64,000 nucleotides of DNA from Providencia sp. PROV188 (GCF_027595165.1 NZ_CP097291.1:2170001-2234000); one strand, 5' to 3'. Positions 28,532-36,512 are shown, counted from the first letter of the stretch. Notes: generated by a model from the letters alone, not told the origin. A program made the numbers and translations.

Positions 28532-28861
28532 TTACTGCCATCTTTTTATAAAGATAATTATTATAAATATTAACGTTATTGGAATTGCGAAGAAAAAAAC
28601 AACACCATGATACAAAGCTAATCCTCCAGCCTTACCTGGAGTGTCCATCAACAAGCCTCTACTCCAAAATTCTTTAGTAGTAAAAATTAAAAAAAAGCTT
28701 TCCACAGCCCATTTAGCCAGCGGAAAAATTACAATGCCAATAATACTTATCAGTATAATTAATGGTTTATATTTAAGCTCATTATCTAAACAAGAGTATA
28801 AAAATAATAAACCCATAAACCATCCCCAGTACATATTTTTAATATAATATCGTTTATTCAT
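28532..28861 (-). CDS. Immunity protein of the pore-forming bacteriocin (ColE1 Imm type)
   Basis: A 109-residue membrane protein with about three hydrophobic segments (residues near 10-22, 30-52 and 82-104). Its start MNKRYYIKNMYWGWFMGLL closely resembles that of colicin E1 immunity protein (RYYIKN...). Immunity proteins of this family sit in the producer's inner membrane and block the pore-forming domain. The internal ATG at 28861 is preferred to the TTG at 28879 because it matches the family N-terminus. It is convergent with the toxin gene, 27 bp apart, the standard layout for pore-forming colicins. Confidence 0.82.
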   Translation of the reverse strand: MNKRYYIKNMYWGWFMGLLFLYSCLDNELKYKPLIILISIIGIVIFPLAKWAVESFFLIFTTKEFWSRGLLMDTPGKAGGLALYHGVVFFFAIPITLIFIIIIFIKRWQ

Positions 28862-29010
28862 TGCGTGCTTTCTTACCAACTAAAGAGTTAATGATAACAA
28901 AACACATATGCGAATGAAAACTCATAATAAAATTAAGTTATTAATATATATGCATTTTAAATCCAATCAACTAATCACTAAGTGAACCATCTCATTTTAT
29001 TACTAAAAAA

Positions 29011-29032
29011 AAGCTGAGACATAGCTCAGCTT
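29011..29032 (-). terminator. tmaR terminator
   Basis: Stem AAGCTGAG/CTCAGCTT (8 bp) with a 6-nt loop. On the minus strand it is followed by a run of seven or more T residues. Confidence 0.9.
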
Positions 29033-29056
29033 CCTTAAAATTAAATCAGACGACAA

Positions 29057-29389
29057 TTACTTAGTTTCAGGTCGCGCCAGTTCACCCATTTCTTTAAGTT
29101 TTTTAGAGATCTCACGACGCTCTTTGGATAACTCAGCATTCTTAATGATGTAATCATCGATACGATCATCATAGTCGCTACGCATGTTTGCGATGATGCC
29201 ATGGATATCATCAATGGACATACCTGGTTTGATATACTCACTCAGGTTATCTAACAGCAAAACACGTTTTTGGTTATCACGAATTTTCTTTTCGTTATCC
29301 GTGATTTCGCGACGAATTTTATTTTTACGACGAAACATACGCACAAATTCCAGTACATTCTGGAAAGTTGGTTTGTTGGCGTTGTCCAT
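29057..29389 (-). CDS. tmaR: PTS organiser TmaR (YeeX, DUF496)
   Basis: A 110-residue, charged coiled-coil protein. The stretches [52 protein letters not shown] and [10 protein letters not shown] match E. coli YeeX/TmaR closely. In E. coli it forms polar clusters that sequester Enzyme I of the phosphotransferase system. It is a single-gene unit with its own terminator. In E. coli it lies in the same chromosomal region as sbcB and plaP, which also follow here. Confidence 0.93.
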   Translation of the reverse strand: MDNANKPTFQNVLEFVRMFRRKNKIRREITDNEKKIRDNQKRVLLLDNLSEYIKPGMSIDDIHGIIANMRSDYDDRIDDYIIKNAELSKERREISKKLKEMGELARPETK

Positions 29390-29474
29390 GTTTAAAATCC
29401 CCTATTCAATAATCAAAATGTATTGTCTATTAACACAATACCTTCTTCTAGGGTCACCTTACAAGATACATTCG

Positions 29475-29769
29475 CTATTTTATTGATTTAATGTTACTCA
29501 TAACATCTTGGTATTGATTCAATACACGGATCACTGTTTTGGAGTATTTGGAAGGAATAAAAAAGACAGTATGATTCTCAACGGGTAACGAGAATATATT
29601 TCGTCCTAACTCTCGTCGTTGTACACCAATAGTGAGCTAACAACTCAAAACTGTTAGTGAGCCGAATGAGATACTCTTCCGCCTTTTTAGTCCCAAAATG
29701 CTTCTGGCTATACCACCAAATAGCTTCTAAATCCTCATTCGCTTTTGGGGTCAGATTTATCGTTTTCAT
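29475..29769 (-). pseudogene. Frameshifted ParE/RelE-family toxin
   Basis: The reading frame starts MKTINLTPKANEDLEAIWWY, a typical ParE N-terminus. It is intact to ...SFELLAHY, then runs out of phase and stops early after 63 codons. In the neighbouring frame the sequence continues as GVQRRELGRNIFSLPVE... and ends with VIRVLNQYQDVMSNIKSIK at the TAG at 29475-29477, the usual ParE C-terminus (VLHxRxDV-like). Restoring one base near 29616 would give about 97 residues, the normal length. The ATG overlaps the end of the ParD gene by 35 bp. It looks like an inactivated toxin beside an intact antitoxin; a sequencing error is the alternative. Confidence 0.8.
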
Positions 29770-30016
29770 TTTTAACCTTATCTTTCATCCGTTGAAGGAA
29801 TTTGGTTTGATCCCAAGCGATTGGCGTTCCACTGCTCAATCCTTCAGCAATAAGATCTTTTAATTCTTGCACATGAGATTGCGCTTGCTTTTCTTTAAGT
29901 AAACGCAAGGCATCACGTAAAACTTCACTCTGCGTTCTGTAATCACCTGAATTAACTAATGAATCGATGAAATCACGAAGTTCATCACCGAGATCGACTG
30001 TCATTGTTCTTGCCAT
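29735..30016 (-). CDS. ParD-like type II antitoxin
   Basis: A 93-residue antitoxin of the ParD/CopG-like ribbon-helix-helix family: MARTMTVDLGDELRDFIDSLVNSG... RTQSEVLRDALRLLKEKQ, followed by an acidic, flexible C-terminus that would wrap the toxin. It is upstream of and overlaps the ParE-type gene, which is frameshifted. A palindrome TAAGATATATTCTTA lies 14 bp before the start and is a likely autoregulatory operator. Confidence 0.88.
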   Translation of the reverse strand: MARTMTVDLGDELRDFIDSLVNSGDYRTQSEVLRDALRLLKEKQAQSHVQELKDLIAEGLSSGTPIAWDQTKFLQRMKDKVKNENDKSDPKSE

Positions 30017-30029
30017 AAGCTTTCTCGTA

Positions 30030-30044
30030 TAAGATATATTCTTA
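30030..30044. promoter_or_regulatory. Palindrome at the parD promoter (possible ParD operator)
   Basis: TAAGA-TATAT-TCTTA is a near-perfect 15-bp palindrome, 14 bp upstream of the parD ATG. Ribbon-helix-helix antitoxins commonly repress from such sites. The link is positional inference. Confidence 0.45.
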
Positions 30045-30124
30045 CATCTAGTATAGGTTCATCTATTTTTTTGATCCAGATTATTTTCTATACTCAATTT
30101 TTCTAGACTACTTTTGAGGTTAAT

Positions 30125-30295
30125 ATGGATAAAACACGCCTTCATAGCGATGCCATCGCTGAGCTTCTACGAAATGAACCCCACCTTATTAAATGTTATT
30201 TAGAGCACGCTTTGCTTGAAGCTAATGAAGATGGCGGCCAAGAGGCTCTTATTCAGTGTCTATCCCATATAATGCAATCGCTATCCCCCACATAA
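30125..30295 (+). CDS. Small ORF resembling the N-terminal part of an addiction-module antidote protein
   Basis: A 56-codon frame (MDKTRLHSDAIAELLRNEPH... YLEHALLEANEDGG) with a good GAGG Shine-Dalgarno 5 nt before its ATG. The pattern of a hydrophobic ELL-x-P-YLExAL stretch followed by an acidic turn recalls the front of HigA-like addiction-module antidote proteins. The helix-turn-helix half is missing: the frame stops after SLSPT. It could be a truncated antidote or an independent small protein. It lies divergent from parD and 45 bp before the sbcB frame. Confidence 0.4.
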   Translation: MDKTRLHSDAIAELLRNEPHLIKCYLEHALLEANEDGGQEALIQCLSHIMQSLSPT

Positions 30296-30369
30296 GTTTA
30301 GATTTTCTGCCAGATGGTTTACCATAGCATCAAACCGTTATGCGTTTGCATTTCTCACCTAAATCGACG

Positions 30370-31809
30370 ATGGACCTCATTTTGAAAAATAAGCATAATC
30401 AGCCGACCTTTTTTATCCATGACTATGAAACATTTGGTAAGCATCCGGCTCTGGATCGCCCTGCTCAGTTTGCGGGTGTGCGGACAGACTTAGATTTCAA
30501 CATCATCGATGAACCTGAAGTATTTTACTGCAAACCTACGGATGATTATCTTCCTCAACCAGAAGCGGTAATGATAACCGGCATTACCCCGCAAATCGCA
30601 ATGGCCAACGGCATGAATGAAGCGGAATTTGCGAAGCGCATCCATAACGCATTCAGCGTACCTAACACCTGCATTATGGGTTACAACAATATTCGCTTTG
30701 ATGATGAAGTGACGCGAAATATTTTTTATCGTAACTTTTATGACCCTTACGCCTATAGCTGGCAGCAAGGTAATTCTCGCTGGGATTTATTGGATGCATT
30801 ACGTGCTTGCTTTGCGCTGCGCCCTGAAGGGATCAATTGGCCAGAAAATGATGACGGGTTACCTAGCTTACGCCTTGAGCACTTAACCAAGGCCAACGGT
30901 GTGGCTCATGAAAATGCCCATGATGCGATGTCTGACGTTTTAGCCACCATTAATATGGCTAAGTTACTGAAACAAGCTCAACCTCGTATGTTTGATTATT
31001 TCTATCAACTGCGAAATAAAAACAAAGTTAACCAGCTGATCGACATCGTGGATATGACCCCGTTAGTTCATGTATCGGGGATGTTTGGCGCGGTACGCTC
31101 TTATGTCAGCTTAGTGGCCCCTCTCGCTTGGCACCCTGAGAATAAAAACGCGGTGATTATGTGTGACCTGTCAGCAGATATGTCGCCACTACTAACGTTA
31201 AATGCGGATGAACTTCGTGAGCGCTTATACACACCGAAAGCTGAGTTAGGTGACGAGCTACCCGTCCCAGTTAAACTGGTACATATTAACAAATGCCCAA
31301 TCCTTGCCCCTGAGAAGACCTTGCGAACAGTAGATGCTGAACGTACAGGCATTGACCGTGACCTGTGCATGCGTAATTTAGAGCTGTTACGTAAGAATCC
31401 TGATGTGCGTAATAAACTGATTGAGTTGTTTAGCGTCGCCCAACAATTTGAAGAAAATAATGATGTAGATAGCCAAATCTATAATGGTTTTTTCAGCCCA
31501 TCTGATCGCTCTACGATGGATATTATTCGCGAAACGCCACCCCAGAATTTACCTGCGTTAGATCTTAGCTTTGAAGATAAGCGAATGAAGGAGCTATTTT
31601 TCCGTTATAAGGCACGCAATTTCCCTGCGACACTCTCTTATGATGAGCAACAGCGTTGGTTACAGCATCGCCGCGATTATTTTACTGAGAGCCGTTTAAC
31701 GGATTATCTACAGCAAATTCAATTACTCATGGAAGTTCATCATGAAGATGAAAAACGCTGTCAGCAATTAAAAGCCTTAGTGAACTATGCCGCAGAATTA
31801 GCAAGTTGA
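30370..31809 (+). CDS. sbcB: Exodeoxyribonuclease I
   Basis: A 3'-5' single-strand DNA exonuclease involved in recombination and mismatch repair. The DnaQ-type Exo I motif FIHDYETFG is at the N-terminus, followed by GYNNIRFDDEVTRNIFYRNFYDPY and NAHDAMSDVLATI (Exo III). The SH3-like and helical C-terminal domains are complete, and the length is close to E. coli (475). I favour ATG 30370 (MDLILKN...); the in-frame ATG at 30340 would add 10 residues, and neither has a strong Shine-Dalgarno. Confidence 0.94.
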   Translation: MDLILKNKHNQPTFFIHDYETFGKHPALDRPAQFAGVRTDLDFNIIDEPEVFYCKPTDDYLPQPEAVMITGITPQIAMANGMNEAEFAKRIHNAFSVPNTCIMGYNNIRFDDEVTRNIFYRNFYDPYAYSWQQGNSRWDLLDALRACFALRPEGINWPENDDGLPSLRLEHLTKANGVAHENAHDAMSDVLATINMAKLLKQAQPRMFDYFYQLRNKNKVNQLIDIVDMTPLVHVSGMFGAVRSYVSLVAPLAWHPENKNAVIMCDLSADMSPLLTLNADELRERLYTPKAELGDELPVPVKLVHINKCPILAPEKTLRTVDAERTGIDRDLCMRNLELLRKNPDVRNKLIELFSVAQQFEENNDVDSQIYNGFFSPSDRSTMDIIRETPPQNLPALDLSFEDKRMKELFFRYKARNFPATLSYDEQQRWLQHRRDYFTESRLTDYLQQIQLLMEVHHEDEKRCQQLKALVNYAAELAS

Positions 31810-31987
31810 TTGTCAGTGATAGGGATGAAAATGGCTCTTTTTGAGTTGTAAAATTAACGAGGAAAATCAATTTGTTGATTTTCGCCTGATAACACAAAGA
31901 GGGAAAAGCCACGCTTTTATCCCTCTTTGTGATCAATCTCATGGGCAGGAAACCCACCCATTTTATTATCTTCTATCTTTTAGTGGC
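31810..31987. other. Convergent intergenic region sbcB/dld with two hairpins
   Basis: Two inverted repeats occur. One is AAAATCAA-TTTG-TTGATTTT (31863-31882). The other has a 12-bp arm, CACAAAGAGGGA with TCCCTCTTTGTG (31893-31904 and 31920-31931). Neither has a strong U-tract, but together they probably end both transcripts. Confidence 0.5.
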
Positions 31988-33715
31988 CTAGTGGTCACAA
32001 CCACAATCCCCTTCCCAATGTTTCCGCTTAGTGGTCTTTCCAAGACCTGGATTCATGGTATTTGTTGGGTCGGACTCTTTATAGAACGATTTCAATTGTT
32101 CCGGTGCTTTATATAAATGCCCAACGTTGTGCTCTGCTGGGTACTGAGCGCCTCGCGCATCCAGTAATTCCAACATTTTTTGCTTCAGCTCTTTCGGATC
32201 TACGCCTTTTTTCAAAACATAATCTTGGTGCATGACGTGGCACATAAAATGTCCGCAATATAATTTATGCACAATCAGATTTTCAATTTCTGGTGGCAAT
32301 TTTTCAAACCAATCACGGTCATTACGTCTTAGTGCAATATCTAGCGGTAGGACATCTTCCACATCATTATTATGTACGGCATGATAGCGAACGGCAGATC
32401 CCGCAGCGGCAAAGCGATGTAAGAATGCTTTTGCACCTTCTTCTGGTGTGCATTCAAAATAGCCGCCATCGGCTGTGGCGAAGAAGGATTTCAACCAAAC
32501 TTTAGCTTCATCTATACCGTCCCCCGCCATTTTGAGCATTAAATGGTGCTCGTACTGGTCACGGAACTGTTTCATGCGCGGTGGTAGATGAGATGGCCAC
32601 AGTTTGCTTAGCAGCTGCATGGTGCGGTCAATTAAGTTTGATGGCAGAAATGGTACTTTATTCAGCACCGCATCCATACGCCCTTTAATGGTAAAGAAGG
32701 TTGGCATTTTGTCGGTGCCAAATTTATCGATCATTAAGAACGTATCTTTGCCGTAAATTTCGGCAATATCAAAGCAGCCACGGTGCATATATTCACCTGC
32801 GACAGGCAAATTTTCAAACTCACTCAAAATATGGCGACGAATGTCTTCTAGGACATCTGGATTGTTTGAACCAATATAGAAAACTTGTGTGGCTTTGTCC
32901 GCAGGGAAAGTATCTAAGCGAACAGCGAAAACAGCTAACTTACCCGCACAGCCTGAGGCTTCAAACAAACGACGCTCATCCGCATTAAAGCGCGATGGCG
33001 TGTCTGCATCGACATCTCGCACGCGTTCTGCGTAATCATGATCGGATGCCAACTTTTCACTATTTTCGATATCTTCACTGCTATAGCGACGGTTTTGTAG
33101 GTTGGTTAAGATCTCTTCTGGAGTTTTCCCCAATTCGATACCTAAATGGTTTACCAGCTCAACCTTGCCATCTTCATTGACGCGTCCATATAGGGCCAAC
33201 TCCGTATAAGCCGGACCACGACGCACAAGGGAGCCACCAGAACTATTACAGATCCCTCCCACAACGGATGCACCAATACATGAAGAGCCAATTAAGGAGT
33301 GCGGTTCACGCCCCAGTGGTTTGAGGATTTTTTCGAGGTCATAGAGCGTACTGCCAGGCATCGCAACCACTTGGTTAAATTCGGGTAGGACTTGAATTTG
33401 GTTTAGGCGTAACGTGCTGATAATGACGATATCGCGATCATAATCATAACCGCTTGGGGTTGAGCCTTCAGTGAGCCCCGTGTTTGCCGCTTGCATGATC
33501 ACAATTTTGTCAGCTTCGACACAGGCTTTAAATACATACCACTGTTCGAGTAACGTGGTTGGGAATACAACGGCAATGGCATCACCCACTCCTGAGCGGA
33601 AGCCTTTGCGATAACGTTCTGTTTTATGGGATTCGGTAAGGATATTTTTTTTGCCAACAATGTTCCTGAGTGTGAGTAATAATCGTTGGTTCTCAGGATT
33701 TTTTACATCATTCAT
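31988..33715 (-). CDS. dld: Quinone-dependent D-lactate dehydrogenase
   Basis: A membrane-associated FAD enzyme oxidising D-lactate to pyruvate and passing electrons to ubiquinone. The FAD-binding region has MQAANTGLTEGSTPSGYDYDRD and GSSCIGASVVGGICNSSGG. The C-terminal cap includes the Dld-specific LYCGHFMCHVMHQDY and AEHNVGHLYKAP. I use ATG 33715 (MNDVKNPENQ), which has AGGAAGG at good spacing and gives 575 residues against 571 in E. coli. The longer frame from 33757 adds 14 residues. Confidence 0.95.
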   Translation of the reverse strand: MNDVKNPENQRLLLTLRNIVGKKNILTESHKTERYRKGFRSGVGDAIAVVFPTTLLEQWYVFKACVEADKIVIMQAANTGLTEGSTPSGYDYDRDIVIISTLRLNQIQVLPEFNQVVAMPGSTLYDLEKILKPLGREPHSLIGSSCIGASVVGGICNSSGGSLVRRGPAYTELALYGRVNEDGKVELVNHLGIELGKTPEEILTNLQNRRYSSEDIENSEKLASDHDYAERVRDVDADTPSRFNADERRLFEASGCAGKLAVFAVRLDTFPADKATQVFYIGSNNPDVLEDIRRHILSEFENLPVAGEYMHRGCFDIAEIYGKDTFLMIDKFGTDKMPTFFTIKGRMDAVLNKVPFLPSNLIDRTMQLLSKLWPSHLPPRMKQFRDQYEHHLMLKMAGDGIDEAKVWLKSFFATADGGYFECTPEEGAKAFLHRFAAAGSAVRYHAVHNNDVEDVLPLDIALRRNDRDWFEKLPPEIENLIVHKLYCGHFMCHVMHQDYVLKKGVDPKELKQKMLELLDARGAQYPAEHNVGHLYKAPEQLKSFYKESDPTNTMNPGLGKTTKRKHWEGDCGCDH

Positions 33716-33808
33716 CTCATGCCTTCCTGTCAGGGTCTTGTCATTAAACCCATCCACAATATCACATAAGATTAATATGTTAAGAAATTATTAATACTCT
33801 TTAGAAAC

Positions 33809-33836
33809 AAAAACAGCACCCAAAGGCGCTGTTTTT
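33809..33836 (-). terminator. Terminator downstream of plaP-type gene
   Basis: Stem AAAAACAGC/GCTGTTTTT (9 bp) with a short spacer. It can function on the minus strand for the permease transcript, beyond the ERIC element, and possibly on the plus strand. Confidence 0.65.
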
Positions 33837-33918
33837 ATTAGTCATCAATTTCAGTTCGCAGTTTAACTATTTTGATGCCAACCTGTATTTGAAGTTATAT
33901 TTAGGCAGCTATGCTGAC

Positions 33919-34047
33919 ATATATTCAAAATAATTCGTGTTGTAGCTAGGCGGCAAGCAAGCTAGACCCTAGGTGCATACATAAGTATGTGACTAGGGCT
34001 AGCGCGTGCAGCCAACAACGCTACGACGCGAAGAATGAAGAATATAT
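33919..34047. repeat. ERIC (intergenic repeat unit) element
   Basis: A 129-bp imperfect palindrome with 28-bp terminal inverted arms (left ATATATTCAAAATAATTCG..., right ending GAAGAATGAAGAATATAT). Its core (ACCCTAGGTGCATACATAAGTATGTGACTAGGG, split across the centre) has the ERIC signature of cATAAGTAnGTGACTnGGG. It abuts the stop codon of the permease gene and lies inside its likely 3' untranslated region. Confidence 0.85.
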
Positions 34048-35430
34048 TTATAGGTCGCTCATCTGCGGCATAGGCCTACGGAACATACGAGTCAGCACCG
34101 CCATATACACCAGACCAACCGCCGTCCAAATCAGACCATAAACCATTGAATCTTCTTCGATATTCAGCCACAGCACACAGACTGTTAGCGTACCGATGAT
34201 CGGTAATATCAAATAGTTCATGATATTTTTGAAGCCTTTAATTCGGCGTTCACGAATAAAGAACTGGCTGATGACTGAAATATTGACGAATGTAAATGCA
34301 ATCAGCGCACCAAAGTTAATTAATGCTGTTGCAAAATCCATCTCAAACCAGATAGCGCCGAGGGCTAAGAAGCCAACTAATAAGACGTTATAAGCTGGGG
34401 TACGCCATGTTGGGCTAACATAGCCGAACACTTTTTCTGGGAATACACCATCACGACCCATTACATACATTAAACGCGCACTACCCGCATGAGCTGCCAT
34501 ACCGGATGCTAATACCGTGACACAGGAGAACACAAGGATAATGGCTTGGAAGAATGACCCCGCCACAAATCGCATAATGTCAGGCTGTGTTTCGTTAATA
34601 TTCGCAAAACGTGAAACGTCTGGGAAAAATTGCTGTAAGAAGAACGAAACGGTAATAAAAATCACACCACCAATCAGTGCAGTTAAGAAAATTGCACGAG
34701 GAATAACTTTACCTGCGTTTGGTGTCTCTTCTGACAGTGAACTTAACCCATCAAAACCTAAGAATGAGAAACAGAGTATGGTTGCCCCAGCTATCAGCGG
34801 GATCATCTCAGTTTTTTCATTCGCAAATGGATTGAATGTCCAGATCTCCCCTGTCCCTTCACCATTTGAAACGCCGTGGATCACTAAACCTGTGAATACT
34901 GCCATTACCCCCATTTGGATAATCGCAATTACAGTACTTAAGTTTGCAATCACGTTGATACCCCGTAAGTTGGCGGCAGTCATTAAAATAACCAAACCAA
35001 TAACAAAATACGCAGGTTCAACATTCGGGAAAATATCTTGTAAATAAATTTTCGCCAATAAGATGTTGATCATTGGCATGAAAATGTAGGACAGCAAAGA
35101 TGTCCAACCCACAAGGAAACCAATATGTGGACTCATTGATTTCTGGGCATAAGTATAGGCTGAACCCGCTGATGGGAAGCGTTTAACCAGCTTACCGTAG
35201 CTCAGTGCAGTAAACAGTATCGCAGCAAGTGCAATAATGTATGAAGTCGGGACGTGACCACCAGTCTTATCTGATACCATTCCGAAAGTATCAAAGATAG
35301 TCATTGGCTGAATATACGCAATACCAATCATAACAACTTGTACAAGCGTTAATGTCTTCGCAAGTTGAACACGGTTATTGGCGCCAGTTTGGTTGTGGCC
35401 GATATCTAAAGGTACGGAATTATTTTGCAT
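34048..35430 (-). CDS. plaP: PlaP/PuuP-family putrescine importer (APC transporter)
   Basis: A 460-residue proton-driven amine/amino-acid permease with about 12 transmembrane segments. Stretches such as QPMTIFDTFGMVS, FTALSYGKLVKRFPSAGSAYTYAQKS, ILCFSFLGFDGLSSLSEET, SGMAAHAGSARLMYVMGRDGVFP and ATALINFGALIAFTFVN closely match E. coli PlaP (YeeF). The neighbourhood with sbcB supports plaP over puuP. Its start overlaps the stop of a 69-codon leader ORF on the same strand, and a run of seven G residues lies 8 nt upstream, so translation is probably coupled. An ERIC element begins right after the stop. Confidence 0.88.
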   Translation of the reverse strand: MQNNSVPLDIGHNQTGANNRVQLAKTLTLVQVVMIGIAYIQPMTIFDTFGMVSDKTGGHVPTSYIIALAAILFTALSYGKLVKRFPSAGSAYTYAQKSMSPHIGFLVGWTSLLSYIFMPMINILLAKIYLQDIFPNVEPAYFVIGLVILMTAANLRGINVIANLSTVIAIIQMGVMAVFTGLVIHGVSNGEGTGEIWTFNPFANEKTEMIPLIAGATILCFSFLGFDGLSSLSEETPNAGKVIPRAIFLTALIGGVIFITVSFFLQQFFPDVSRFANINETQPDIMRFVAGSFFQAIILVFSCVTVLASGMAAHAGSARLMYVMGRDGVFPEKVFGYVSPTWRTPAYNVLLVGFLALGAIWFEMDFATALINFGALIAFTFVNISVISQFFIRERRIKGFKNIMNYLILPIIGTLTVCVLWLNIEEDSMVYGLIWTAVGLVYMAVLTRMFRRPMPQMSDL

Positions 35431-35629
35431 GATAAAGCCCCCCCATAACTTTCGATTGCGTACTTCGACTCAATCGACAGTTACTGGGAAGACTTTGCAT
35501 CTGCCTATAAGCAGAGAAGAAAGAAGAGAAGTGGAAAAGCGTCTGTGCGAAGCCGGTGTTTGCTCCGTAGTCATCAATGCGGCAACGACGACCGCTTGGC
35601 CCTGCTGCCAGTGCGAAAAAGTAAGCCAT
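35420..35629 (-). CDS. Candidate leader ORF (uORF) translationally coupled to plaP
   Basis: A 69-codon frame from ATG 35629, with GAGG 8 nt upstream, to a TAA at 35420-35422 that lies inside the first codons of plaP (11-nt overlap). The peptide starts MAYFFALAAGPSGRRCRID and later has FAQTLFHFSSFFSAYRQ. It is rich in Arg, aromatic and Ser residues. I do not recognise it. Its base composition is more GC-rich than the surroundings, and it can form a GGCAGC/GTTGCC hairpin near codons 9-17. Putative role: a sensor peptide controlling the amine importer, analogous in principle to SpeFL for speF-potE. Confidence 0.5.
   Translation of the reverse strand: MAYFFALAAGPSGRRCRIDDYGANTGFAQTLFHFSSFFSAYRQMQSLPSNCRLSRSTQSKVMGGLYHAK
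35438..35444 (-). repeat. Homopolymeric G7 tract in the plaP ribosome-binding region
   Basis: Seven consecutive C on the plus strand (G on the coding strand) lie 8 nt before the plaP ATG and within the end of the leader ORF. They may serve as the Shine-Dalgarno element, and they are long enough to be slippage-prone. Confidence 0.6.
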
Positions 35630-35740
35630 AAAAGCATTCCTCAAAGCTGTAGCATGAAATATTAGCTACACGTAAATATTTATTTATCTATCCGGCCTGA
35701 TATCCGGCCCCGTTAAAATGAAAGAACCCTAAAAAGCAAA

Positions 35741-35758
35741 AAAACCGATGCCGGTTTT
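35741..35758 (-). terminator. Terminator-like hairpin upstream of plaP leader
   Basis: AAAACCG-ATGC-CGGTTTT forms a 7-bp stem. On the minus strand it is followed by TTTTGCTTTTT. It lies about 200 bp past the end of the 35955-36512 gene and about 110 bp ahead of the leader ORF, so it would insulate the plaP unit. Confidence 0.6.
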
Positions 35759-35954
35759 TATCAGGCATCAGTCATTTTTTAGTCCGCGCATTTTGCACGT
35801 CATACCTGTAAATAGCAAGCCAATTTGTTAACAAAACGCCCCCTTTTCGATGAGAAATTCTGATAATTTTAGACTTTCCGTTCTGATAGCTAATATGACA
35901 TGCTTTTAAGACGATAAATGACACTAAAGCCGATTGATTATCCTTAATAAAATG

Positions 35955-36512
35955 CTAAACCGGTCGGTCTAATTTCGCGGCACTTTTTTCCAATAACATA
36001 TCTAAACTTGAGTGCAGTAATTTACTTTTTACGGCTTTGGTTTCTGACTGCAATGGACTACCAACTTTGTTATCCATCGTATAGACCGTTACTTTTCCCT
36101 CTTGATGGTTATAAATCAATAAACCATCCACGCCATAATCATATTGGTCTTTAAAATTACCCAGTACCGATTGCATACTGTTTCTCGCCTCAACATCACC
36201 ATTGACGGCTTTACGGAGTGCTTCGATGGATAATCCCACAGGAACCGAGTAGACATACAACACTTCCACATCAGAATCACCATCATCACTGCCATTACAC
36301 ATAAAGCAGCCGTCTCTTTGAACAGAGGATAGCCTCTCCATTTTGCGCAGTTCGATTAATAATTTTTGTCCATCTTGATACGGTGATTCTGAAATATCGA
36401 GAAAAACGAGTCGGTAAGGTCCCGGATCACCCGCAAGGGCATTGGAAATATAGCCTATAAAGAGTAAAAAACTCAGACAACTAGCTCTAAAATAACGGTT
36501 AAATTTGGGCAT
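35955..36512 (-). CDS. Secreted protein of unknown function
   Basis: A 185-residue protein with a Sec signal peptide (about residues 1-27, hydrophobic core LSFLLFIGYIS, cleavage after ALA). The mature part is mixed alpha/beta with one close Cys pair (CFMC near 68-71) and an acidic stretch (NGSDDGDSDVE). I do not recognise the family. It stands alone between the plaP unit and the CirA-like receptor, with no partner suggested. Length and signal peptide make it a credible periplasmic or secreted product. Confidence 0.6.
   Translation of the reverse strand: MPKFNRYFRASCLSFLLFIGYISNALAGDPGPYRLVFLDISESPYQDGQKLLIELRKMERLSSVQRDGCFMCNGSDDGDSDVEVLYVYSVPVGLSIEALRKAVNGDVEARNSMQSVLGNFKDQYDYGVDGLLIYNHQEGKVTVYTMDNKVGSPLQSETKAVKSKLLHSSLDMLLEKSAAKLDRPV

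Noticed and set aside
28862..28879. Starting the immunity protein at the TTG at 28879.
   Set aside because: The ATG at 28861 aligns with the ColE1 Imm N-terminus, and the extra residues are not family-like.
35629..35644. Extending the plaP leader ORF to the upstream TTG at 35644.
   Set aside because: The TTG lacks a spaced Shine-Dalgarno; the GAGG lies ideally before the ATG at 35629 instead.
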